Source of the DNA: JAZDKP01 sp043802925 | GTDB lineage: Bacteria > Fibrobacterota > OXYB2-FULL-49-7 > JAEUSG01 | Direction of reading: 5' to 3' | Assembly: GCA_043802925.1 (NCBI GenBank) | Contig: JAZDKP010000106.1 | Coordinates: 1 to 10,286, forward strand | Length of the DNA stretch: 10,286 bases | In this document: piece after piece, positions 1-5,632 of the stretch | How the letters are laid out: each line of letters begins with the position of its first letter | Numbering within the stretch: the first letter of the stretch is position 1 | The notes under the pieces: model-generated | Databases searched by the model: none | What the model was told of the DNA's origin: nothing | Seen by the model: only the letters and a program-made list of their open reading frames with translations | Made by a program: the position numbers and the translations under genes

Positions 1-138
1 ATAAACACTGCCTTTCTGCCCATTTTTTTTATTTCGTAAAAATCCCATACAAATTTCTATAGCTGTTTTTATATTAACTGATAAAATCTTTTTCTAATAC
101 TTTTATTATTTTTTATAAAAAGCAAAAACAGTATCATT

Positions 139-161
139 AACAAGAACAATTAGTTCTTGTT
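139..161. repeat. Dyad 1: AGAAC-N5-GTTCT operator-like inverted repeat
   Basis: Perfect 9-bp arms AACAAGAAC and GTTCTTGTT flank the 5-bp A/T spacer AATTA. It is the longest of three dyads that share the core AGAAC-N5-GTTCT. Such a symmetric site is what a dimeric helix-turn-helix regulator would bind. A run of T follows the right arm, so a weak terminator on the plus strand is an alternative, but the stem is GC-poor and the core recurs twice downstream without the T run. Confidence 0.6.
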
Positions 162-252
162 TTTGCCAAGTCTTTCATATTTTATGATAAATAAGTAATT
201 TCTCGCTCTTATCACGTTTACAGTTTGATTAATCATCATTAATTATAAATAG

Positions 253-267
253 AGAACTTTAAGTTCT
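253..267. repeat. Dyad 2: AGAAC-N5-GTTCT operator-like inverted repeat
   Basis: AGAAC-TTTAA-GTTCT; the symmetry extends into the spacer, giving 7-bp arms around a single T. It begins three bases after the TATAAAT run at 244-250. The sequence AGAGAACTTT at 251-260 recurs exactly 30 bp later in dyad 3, so the last two sites form a tandem pair. Confidence 0.6.
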
Positions 268-282
268 TGTGCTGAAAATTAG

Positions 283-297
283 AGAACTTTTTGTTCT
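283..297. repeat. Dyad 3: AGAAC-N5-GTTCT operator-like inverted repeat
   Basis: AGAAC-TTTTT-GTTCT, extended by one pair on each side to GAGAAC/GTTCTC (282-298). Its centre (290) is 30 bp from that of dyad 2 (260) and about 200 bp upstream of the sigma-54-like promoter. By my reading, every GAAC or GTTC in 1-637 falls inside one of the three dyads, which argues for a real recognition sequence. Confidence 0.6.
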
Positions 298-491
298 CCA
301 ATAATATGTTTGATTTTCATTAATTAAGCCATTTCTAATCATAATGTCAATTTTTTATACGTTTATTGCTTAATCAAATCAATTCAATCTAAATTTGTAT
401 TCGATGTCATACTTCTTTTTGTTAATAAATGGTTGTTTATTTGCCAAAACATGTTAATTTTAACATATGTGCGGTCAACAGATAGTGTTTA

Positions 492-507
492 TGGCATAGT
501 TGTTGCA
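492..507 (+). promoter_or_regulatory. Sigma-54-type (-24/-12) promoter of the kamA operon
   Basis: TGGCAT-N5-TTGCA matches the RpoN consensus TGGCAC-N5-TTGCW except for one T in place of C. The invariant GG (493-494) and GC (505-506) are separated by exactly 10 bases, as required for a -24/-12 promoter. Transcription would start near 518, leaving a leader of about 120 nt before kamA. Sigma-54 promoters need an AAA+ enhancer-binding protein bound upstream, which fits the dyads at 139-298. Experimental support is lacking and a chance match in AT-rich DNA is possible. I saw no better -35/-10 pair in the same interval. Confidence 0.55.
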
Positions 508-572
508 CTAGTTACTGTTGAGTTTTTATGAATTTACAGGAAAGGTGTTTATGTTTATAGCTGGCTGTTGAG

Positions 573-611
573 AGGTTAGCCTTAATAGCATAGCGCTGTT
601 AAGGAAAACCT
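573..611 (+). promoter_or_regulatory. Imperfect hairpin in the kamA 5' leader
   Basis: CCTTAATAGC (580-589) pairs with GCTGTTAAGG (595-604): ten pairs including one G-U, closed by the loop ATAGC. Beyond a 2x2 internal loop (AG opposite AA), AGGTT (573-577) pairs with AACCT (607-611). The structure ends 26 nt before the kamA start codon. No T run follows on either strand, so it is not an intrinsic terminator. It could be a translation or mRNA-stability element, or an uncharacterised ligand- or protein-binding leader. The pairing is read directly from the sequence; the function is unknown. Confidence 0.5.
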
Positions 612-637
612 GATAACTTTAATAATTAACTTGAAAA

Positions 638-1828
638 ATGGAAACAGCCACACTAAAAAATCAGACAGAAAAATCAATACTTCCCCAAAAGCCCCCCAGT
701 AAAGAGAGCACTACATCACAGGCGTTTCGACAACGCTTTTATCCTGAAGTCAGCATGGCTGAATGGAATGACTGGCGTTGGCATCTCCGACACCGTATCT
801 GTACCCTCAAAGAGTTGGAACGCTTCATTACCCTCTCGCCTGACGAACGCCGGGCATTTACCGAAAGCTCAAAAAAACTTCCTGTTGCAATCACTCCCTA
901 CTACGTTTCCCTCATTGACCCAGACAACAGCCAGCAGGCCATCCGCCGCACCATGGTCCCGGTCCATAACGAACATGTGGTTTCGCCCGGCGAGGCTGCG
1001 GACCCGCTTGGCGAGGACAGCCACAGCCCGGTGCCCAGCATCGTACACCGCTATCCGGATCGTGTTCTCTTCCTCTGCACGACCTTCTGTGGAAGCTACT
1101 GCCGCTATTGCACCCGCTCCCGCATGATCGGTAATTACGGTAAAATCCTCTATAACAGGGAAATCTGGGAGCGCGCCATCCAGTACATCGAGGCCACGCC
1201 CTCTATCCGCGACGTCCTTCTTTCCGGTGGCGATCCGCTCACCCTTCCGGACGAACAGCTCGAATGGCTCCTTACGCGCCTTCGTAAAATTCCGCATGTT
1301 GAGATTATCCGAATCGGCACCAAGGCGCCCGTGGTCCTTCCGCAACGCATCACACCCATGCTGGTCAAAATGCTGCGCCAGTACCACCCCCTGTTCATGA
1401 GCATCCATTTCACCCATCCGGACGAGATCACCCCCGAATGCGCCGAAGCCTGCACACGGCTTTCGGACGCGGGTATCCCGCTCGGCAGCCAGACCGTCCT
1501 GCTTTCGGGCATCAACGACAATCCCGAGACCATGCGGCAGCTCATGCACGGCCTGCTAAAGGTACGGGTCCGGCCTTACTATATTTACCAATGCGATCCC
1601 ATCCATGGTTCCGCCCATTTCCGCACCCCGGTCCAGAAAGGACTCGATGTCATCCAGGGCATGCGCGGCCATACCACAGGATATGCGGTTCCCACCTTTG
1701 TCATTGACGCCCCTGGCGGTGGCGGCAAAATACCGCTGCAGCCCAATTATGTGGTAAAAAGCAAGTCCGGCGAGCTCTGGCTTAAAAACTACGAGGGCGA
1801 GCACTACCGGTACCCCGATTATCTGTAA
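638..1828 (+). CDS. kamA: KamA-family lysine 2,3-aminomutase (radical SAM/PLP)
   Basis: Predicted to interconvert L-lysine and L-beta-lysine using a [4Fe-4S] cluster, S-adenosylmethionine and pyridoxal phosphate, in the cytoplasm. The radical-SAM motif CGSYCRYC places cluster ligands at C151, C155 and C158, and SGGDPL follows at 196-201. The PLP lysine is K364 in PGGGGK. D320 (QCD) and D357 (IDAP) match the two aspartates that hold the lysine side-chain amine in the clostridial enzyme, supporting lysine rather than glutamate as substrate. The C-terminal cysteine cluster that binds interface zinc in the clostridial enzyme is absent, as in shorter family members. The 396-residue length is normal. 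No clear Shine-Dalgarno precedes the ATG; the first ~30 residues are low-complexity, and conserved sequence begins near SQAFRQRFYP. It is the first gene of a five-gene plus-strand run. An EpmB-type role on EF-P is the alternative, but no epmA or efp is in the window. Confidence 0.9.
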   Translation: METATLKNQTEKSILPQKPPSKESTTSQAFRQRFYPEVSMAEWNDWRWHLRHRICTLKELERFITLSPDERRAFTESSKKLPVAITPYYVSLIDPDNSQQAIRRTMVPVHNEHVVSPGEAADPLGEDSHSPVPSIVHRYPDRVLFLCTTFCGSYCRYCTRSRMIGNYGKILYNREIWERAIQYIEATPSIRDVLLSGGDPLTLPDEQLEWLLTRLRKIPHVEIIRIGTKAPVVLPQRITPMLVKMLRQYHPLFMSIHFTHPDEITPECAEACTRLSDAGIPLGSQTVLLSGINDNPETMRQLMHGLLKVRVRPYYIYQCDPIHGSAHFRTPVQKGLDVIQGMRGHTTGYAVPTFVIDAPGGGGKIPLQPNYVVKSKSGELWLKNYEGEHYRYPDYL

Positions 1829-1844
1829 ACGGACTTTGCACCGG

Positions 1845-2825
1845 ATGAACATCGGCCTTACCTATGACCTCCGCGAGGATTATCTCGCGGAGGGGTTTTC
1901 TGAAGACGCGGTTGCGGAATTTGACCGCTCTGATACTATTGATGCTATTGAAAGCACCCTGCGCGAACTCGGTTACACCACGGATCGCATAGGGCACGTT
2001 AAAAAACTGGCCCAACGTCTCGTTAAAGGCGACCGGTGGGACCTTGTCTTCAACATCGCCGAAGGTGTGCTTGGCTATGCCCGTGAAGCCCAGGTACCTG
2101 CCCTGCTTCAGGCGTATGGTATTCCCTGCACTTTTTCCGATGCGCTGGTCCTTGCGCTCACGCTGCACAAAGGCATGACCAAGCGGGTCGTCCGCGACGC
2201 GGGCGTGCGCACGCCTGGCTTTGCGGAGGTCAAGTGCCTTGCGGACATCGCGGACATCCGGCTGCCTTTCCCGCTTTTTGCCAAACCCATCGCCGAAGGG
2301 ACCGGCAAAGGCATCACCGCAGCCTCTAAAATAAAGGACATGGCCGAGCTCACCGCTGCCTGCACCCGGCTTCTGGAGCAGTACCAACAACCCGTCCTGG
2401 TCGAGGAATTTCTTCCGGGACGCGAATTTACAGTTGGAATTGTGGGTGAAGGCCGTACCGCTGAATCCGTGGGCGTCATGGAGGTCATCCTTCTCGACAC
2501 GGCTGAAAAAGAGGTCTACACTTACCTGAACAAGGAAAAGTGCGAAGAAAGGGTCGAGTACCGCAAACCCGTAGACGCTCTCGGCAAACAGGCGGAGGAG
2601 GTGGCGCTGGCCGCCTGGCAAGCGCTCGATTGCCGCGACGCAGGCCGCGTCGATGTGCGGGCCGATAAAAACGGAAATGTTCATTTTATGGAGGTCAACC
2701 CCCTGGCCGGTCTCCACCCCGAACACTCCGACCTCCCCATCCTCTGCACCCTGTATGGCATTCCCTTCCGCGAGCTTATCCGGCGCATCATGGCCGGAGC
2801 TGTCAAGCGGGTGCGTTCCGCATGA
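1845..2825 (+). CDS. ATP-grasp ligase, D-Ala-D-Ala ligase-like (first of two)
   Basis: A predicted ATP-dependent carboxylate-amine ligase of about 326 residues that would activate a carboxylate as acyl phosphate and join it to an amine. It has the family layout: N-terminal domain with DLVFNIAEG (~66-74), ATP-binding strand and loop FAKPIAEGTGKGI (~145-157), EEFLPGREFTVGIV (~187-200), RVDVR (~268-272) and the metal-binding MEVNP (~282-286; E283, N285). The usual NxLPG signature of true Ddl is NPLAG here, so the substrate may not be D-alanine. I chose the ATG at 1845, which begins the typical MNIGLTYDLR; a TTG nine bases earlier is possible. It starts 16 nt after kamA with only a weak upstream GGA, and overlaps the next ligase by ATGA. 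A strong GC-rich hairpin lies in its first codons (1868-1893). Confidence 0.85.
   Translation: MNIGLTYDLREDYLAEGFSEDAVAEFDRSDTIDAIESTLRELGYTTDRIGHVKKLAQRLVKGDRWDLVFNIAEGVLGYAREAQVPALLQAYGIPCTFSDALVLALTLHKGMTKRVVRDAGVRTPGFAEVKCLADIADIRLPFPLFAKPIAEGTGKGITAASKIKDMAELTAACTRLLEQYQQPVLVEEFLPGREFTVGIVGEGRTAESVGVMEVILLDTAEKEVYTYLNKEKCEERVEYRKPVDALGKQAEEVALAAWQALDCRDAGRVDVRADKNGNVHFMEVNPLAGLHPEHSDLPILCTLYGIPFRELIRRIMAGAVKRVRSA
1868..1893 (+). other. Perfect 10-bp GC-rich hairpin inside the ligase start region
   Basis: CCTCCGCGAG and CTCGCGGAGG pair perfectly around a 6-nt loop (GATTAT), followed by GG and four T (1896-1899). This resembles an intrinsic terminator, but the T run is short and it sits in conserved coding sequence (DLREDYLAEGF) 23 nt after the ATG. 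It may attenuate the operon after kamA or slow translation of the ligase. It may also be a by-product of GC-rich codon choice. Confidence 0.4.
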
Positions 2826-3826
2826 CCCCTTCCACCCTTCCCGGTCGCGTGGTCATTGTGCGGCAGCATGTTCCGCCGGACGCGGGCGAGGACGAACAGG
2901 ACGTCCTGAACGAGACCGTGCAGGTCCGCGAAGCCCTCAGTTCCTTTGGCGTCAAGGTCAAGGTCGTGGAAGTTGGGCTGAACTTTGACCGGGTCCTTGA
3001 GGATATTGACGAATTCAAGCCGGACGTTGTCTTCAACCTCATCGAGTCCCTCGATGGAACCGGCCGGCTCCACCACCTTTTTCCGGCCATACTGGCCCGC
3101 CGTGGCATTCCTTTCACAGGCTGTTCTTCCGAGTCCCTGGGCCTCACCTCCAACAAGCCTGCGGCCAAGGCGCTGATGCGCAGCGCCGGCATCCCAACCG
3201 CAGACTGGGCCCTCTGCCGCGACCTACCGCCAACCGGTCCCGAATTTGACCCGCCTTACATCGTGAAGCCTCTTTACGAACACGCCTCCGTGGACCTTTT
3301 CGAATCCTCGGTCTGCCATACGCGCGACGCGCTCAGCCGCCTCGTTTCGGGCATTCCCGCGCCCCGGAAGCCCCTGTTCTTTATCGAGCGATTCATCGAC
3401 GGCCGCGAATTCAACCTCTCCATGCTCGCACGGCCCGAGGGTCCGGAGGTCCTGCCCCCGGCCGAGATTGATTTCAGTAATTTCGCTCCCGGCAAACCCC
3501 GTATTGTGGACTATCGTGCAAAATGGGACAAGTCCTCCTTTGAGTACTATAATACAGACCGCTTTTTTGAGCTGAAAGAAGGGGACCACGGCCTCACGCA
3601 CGAACTTTCGCGCCTTGCGCTTGAATGCTGGAAGGTTTTTGAGCTCACGGGTTATGTACGCGTGGACTTTAGAGTGGACGCCGCGGGTCGCCCCTTTGTC
3701 CTTGAAGTGAACGGTAATCCCTGCATTGCAGTGGACGGTGGTTTTGCCGCGGCTGTGGCCAGGGCGGGCTTGTCCTACCCCGATGGAGTGCGCCGAATCA
3801 TTGACGATGCCGTGCAGCGCAATTAA
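2822..3826 (+). CDS. ATP-grasp ligase, D-Ala-D-Ala ligase-like (second, divergent)
   Basis: A second predicted ATP-grasp carboxylate-amine ligase, 334 residues, only distantly like its neighbour. Visible elements are DVVFNLIES (68-76), YIVKPLYEHASVDLF (146-160), FIERFIDGREFNLSM (187-201), RVDFRVD (280-286) and the metal-binding LEVNGNP (294-300; E295, N297). The loop after the ATP-binding lysine reads LYEHASVDL, where its neighbour has a glycine-rich EGTGKG, so nucleotide or substrate handling may differ. The Ddl NxLPG signature is replaced by NGNPCIAVDGGF. Its ATG lies inside the previous stop (ATGA), no Shine-Dalgarno is at the right distance, and translational coupling is likely. Two non-identical ligases in a row suggest two successive couplings, or one heteromeric ligase. 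The substrates are unknown; linking beta-lysine from KamA is an inference. Confidence 0.83.
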   Translation: MTPSTLPGRVVIVRQHVPPDAGEDEQDVLNETVQVREALSSFGVKVKVVEVGLNFDRVLEDIDEFKPDVVFNLIESLDGTGRLHHLFPAILARRGIPFTGCSSESLGLTSNKPAAKALMRSAGIPTADWALCRDLPPTGPEFDPPYIVKPLYEHASVDLFESSVCHTRDALSRLVSGIPAPRKPLFFIERFIDGREFNLSMLARPEGPEVLPPAEIDFSNFAPGKPRIVDYRAKWDKSSFEYYNTDRFFELKEGDHGLTHELSRLALECWKVFELTGYVRVDFRVDAAGRPFVLEVNGNPCIAVDGGFAAAVARAGLSYPDGVRRIIDDAVQRN

Positions 3827-3865
3827 GACTTGAACGCTCCGCCCGGAAAAAAGAATATTTCACTC

Positions 3866-4708
3866 ATGTTTGATTGTCACATCCACCTCCGGCAGAAAGA
3901 GGATAAACGGAAGGAACTGGCGTCCCGGTTGAATTCCGTGGGAATGGAAGGCGGGATCATCATTTCACACGGGCCAAAGTCTTTCAATAAAAAGAGCGGT
4001 TTTCTGAGGACCAACGAACGCCTCAAACGGCTCCTTTTCTGGACACAGGACAATCCCGACTTTTTTCCATTTTACTGGATAGACCCGCTGGAAAAGGATG
4101 CGTTGGACCAGGTTGACGAAGCGGTCAAACAGGGGGTCCTGGGGTTCAAAATGCTGGCCAGCAACTACTATGTCCGCGATCCCAAACCTTTCAAAGTCAT
4201 CAAGAAGATTGCGAAAAAGGGTAAACCCATCCTCTTTCATTCCGGAATTCTATGGGATACTTACGATTCGGCCCGCTTCAACCGGCCCGGCGAATTCGAG
4301 GCGCTCATCAACGTCGAGAACATCCGCTTTGCCCTGGCCCACATTTCCTGGCCCTGGTACGACGAGTGTATCGCGGTCTTCGGCAAATTCCTTGCATCCA
4401 ACAATACGGTTGAAATGTTCATTGAAACCACGCCCGGCACCCCCGTCATTTACCGTAAGGAGGCCCTGACCCGACTCATGACCGTGGGCTATCCGGTGGA
4501 ACGCAATATTTTCTTCGGGAGCGACTGCGGCGCTGAAAACTACAACTGTGATTGGACTCGAGAATGGATACACCGCGACCGTGAAATCATGTCGGGCCTC
4601 GGGGTCTCCGAGGAAAACATCCGATACTATCAGGGTGAAAATCTGAAACGATTCGTGGGGGTTTCAGAAGAAAAGGTCTTGCTCCGACGGCTCAAACCCG
4701 GGGAGTGA
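3866..4708 (+). CDS. TIM-barrel amidohydrolase (Amidohydro_2-like)
   Basis: A predicted metal-dependent hydrolase of 280 residues from the chosen start. Candidate metal ligands follow the superfamily order: H5 and H7 in DCHIHL, H125 in LFHSG, H159 in LAHIS and D220 in FFGSD. GFKML at 93-97 sits where the family has its conserved Gly-x-Lys. This places it with amidohydrolase_2 proteins, which hydrolyse C-N bonds or decarboxylate small acids. The ATG at 3866 puts the HxH motif at residue 5 as usual, with AAGAA 10 nt upstream; a TTG at 3830 would add 12 residues and leave only 3 nt after the previous stop. It follows the second ligase and is separated by one base from the PIG-L gene. Hydrolysis or trimming of the ligase product is a guess from context. 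Confidence 0.82.
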   Translation: MFDCHIHLRQKEDKRKELASRLNSVGMEGGIIISHGPKSFNKKSGFLRTNERLKRLLFWTQDNPDFFPFYWIDPLEKDALDQVDEAVKQGVLGFKMLASNYYVRDPKPFKVIKKIAKKGKPILFHSGILWDTYDSARFNRPGEFEALINVENIRFALAHISWPWYDECIAVFGKFLASNNTVEMFIETTPGTPVIYRKEALTRLMTVGYPVERNIFFGSDCGAENYNCDWTREWIHRDREIMSGLGVSEENIRYYQGENLKRFVGVSEEKVLLRRLKPGE

Positions 4709-4709
4709 C

Positions 4710-5543
4710 ATGACCGCTGTTGAAAAAGCCATTCCAGAAAAGAATATCGTGGTGCTCGCCCCCCATTACGATGACGTCGTACTGACATTCGGCGGGTATT
4801 TTAACGGCCTTGTGAAAAGCGGGAAGCTCAAGGACAAGAAGGTCCGCATCGTCCATGTCTTCAGCCGATCCAATTATCAGGCGCACGACAACCGCGGCAA
4901 CCGGAACCCTTCGCTGAGGCGCGTCCAGTTCGCGACCGGCATCCGGCTCATGGAAGACCTCGAATGCCTCGACGATCTCCTCGGCCACGGCAATTACAGC
5001 TATGAGTTGAAGGCGGAGCGCGAATGCGTGGTCCGCCTCGCGTCGTGGAAAAAAGGCGGGGAATTCGAATTTCCCCAGGGCAACCCATCCACGTTTGACA
5101 AGGAAGCAAAGCGGATATTCGCGACCCTGAAAAGTTATGCGGCCGAATGGGTCGCTCCGGCCGACACCGCAGTGCTTCTCCCCCTCTGCATCAAGGAGCC
5201 TGTGGACCACGTGATGCTGCGCGACGCGATCCTTGAGACAAAGCACGCCCTTCATGGTAAGGCCAAGGCCGCGCTCTACCTCGGCGAAGACCAGCCCTAC
5301 ACCGGCCTGGCGGACGACCGGGACTGGCGCATTGCCAACACCTGGCTCGCCGGACACCATGCCGAAGCAATCAATTATGCAATCGATGCGGACCGAAAGG
5401 CCGCGCTCGTAAAAAAGCACTACCCCTCGCAGTACGAGGACCACTACCGCGAAGGGATATTAAAGCGCGCCCATGCCCTGGCCAAAGAGATGCTCCTTCC
5501 CGTGGGCGGCGTGGAGCGGATGTACCGGCTTTCGCACATTTAA
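4710..5543 (+). CDS. PIG-L/LmbE-family zinc deacetylase
   Basis: A predicted zinc-dependent deacetylase of 277 residues. The N-terminal signature VVLAPHYDD (H19, D21, D22) followed by TFGGY is the PIG-L/LmbE motif, and PVDHVMLRD (H167) supplies the expected third zinc ligand. HYPSQYEDHY (238-247) matches the conserved C-terminal segment of the family. Known members remove acetyl groups from N-acetylglucosaminyl conjugates in mycothiol, bacillithiol and GPI synthesis, and from some antibiotics; the substrate here is unknown. GGGGAG (4700-4705) lies 4 nt before the ATG, and the gene begins one base after the amidohydrolase stop, so it is surely co-transcribed. It is the last gene of the five-gene run; a gap of 89 bp without a convincing terminator follows. 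Confidence 0.87.
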   Translation: MTAVEKAIPEKNIVVLAPHYDDVVLTFGGYFNGLVKSGKLKDKKVRIVHVFSRSNYQAHDNRGNRNPSLRRVQFATGIRLMEDLECLDDLLGHGNYSYELKAERECVVRLASWKKGGEFEFPQGNPSTFDKEAKRIFATLKSYAAEWVAPADTAVLLPLCIKEPVDHVMLRDAILETKHALHGKAKAALYLGEDQPYTGLADDRDWRIANTWLAGHHAEAINYAIDADRKAALVKKHYPSQYEDHYREGILKRAHALAKEMLLPVGGVERMYRLSHI

Positions 5544-5605
5544 AAGCAGCGCCCTTTTTTCAGGGAAGTGCGGGTGGAGTTCCTGGAGAGCATTTAATTA
5601 TTTTA

Positions 5606-5629
5606 ACGCTCACTTAAAACAGGGAGCGT
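5606..5629 (+). promoter_or_regulatory. gltX ribosome-binding site inside a short inverted repeat
   Basis: The Shine-Dalgarno AGGGAG (5621-5626) lies 6 nt before the gltX ATG. Its last three bases belong to GAGCGT (5624-5629), which pairs with ACGCTC (5606-5611) over a 12-nt A/T-rich loop. Six pairs could partly mask the ribosome site. The ribosome site is well supported; a regulatory role for the pairing is speculative. Confidence 0.5.
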
Positions 5630-5632
5630 ATC

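Larger units (their letters stand above)
1..637. other. AT-rich non-coding control region upstream of the kamA operon
   Basis: This stretch is strongly AT-rich, with many A and T runs, whereas the genes downstream are GC-rich. I see no credible coding frame on either strand. What it does hold is three AGAAC-N5-GTTCT dyads (139-161, 253-267, 283-297), a smaller palindrome TGATTAATCA (226-235), an A/T palindrome TTTTTATAAAAA (110-121), a sigma-54-like promoter (492-507) and a leader hairpin (573-611). The first ~100 bases contain T runs but no convincing hairpin, so I do not call a terminator there. The gene to the left lies outside the window, so this may be a divergent intergenic region. That it is the control region of the operon starting at 638 is inferred from position and content. 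Confidence 0.75.

Noticed and set aside
139..298. LexA/SOS boxes or a CRISPR-like array
   Set aside because: Gram-positive LexA sites are GAAC-N4-GTTC, one base shorter, and an SOS link to this operon is not apparent. Three short dyads at uneven distances are not a CRISPR array. The match to the eukaryotic glucocorticoid element is coincidental.
518..637. Lysine riboswitch in the kamA leader
   Set aside because: AGAGG occurs at 571-575, but the leader is shorter than the ~170-nt L-box and the multi-helix junction is not there; only one hairpin is seen.
638..1828. EpmB (EF-P lysine modification enzyme) as the name for the KamA protein
   Set aside because: It is possible by family, but there is no epmA or efp nearby and the operon partners are ATP-grasp ligases and hydrolases, so I keep the general KamA call.
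1782..2726. Long open frame on the minus strand (314 codons)
   Set aside because: It is antisense to the ATP-grasp gene, whose plus-strand product has clear family motifs; the minus-strand translation has none. It is a by-product of GC-rich codon structure.
5544..5632. Intrinsic terminator after the PIG-L gene
   Set aside because: CCCT and AGGG flank a T run at about 5551-5556, but the T run forms the loop rather than following the stem and the stem is only 4 bp.
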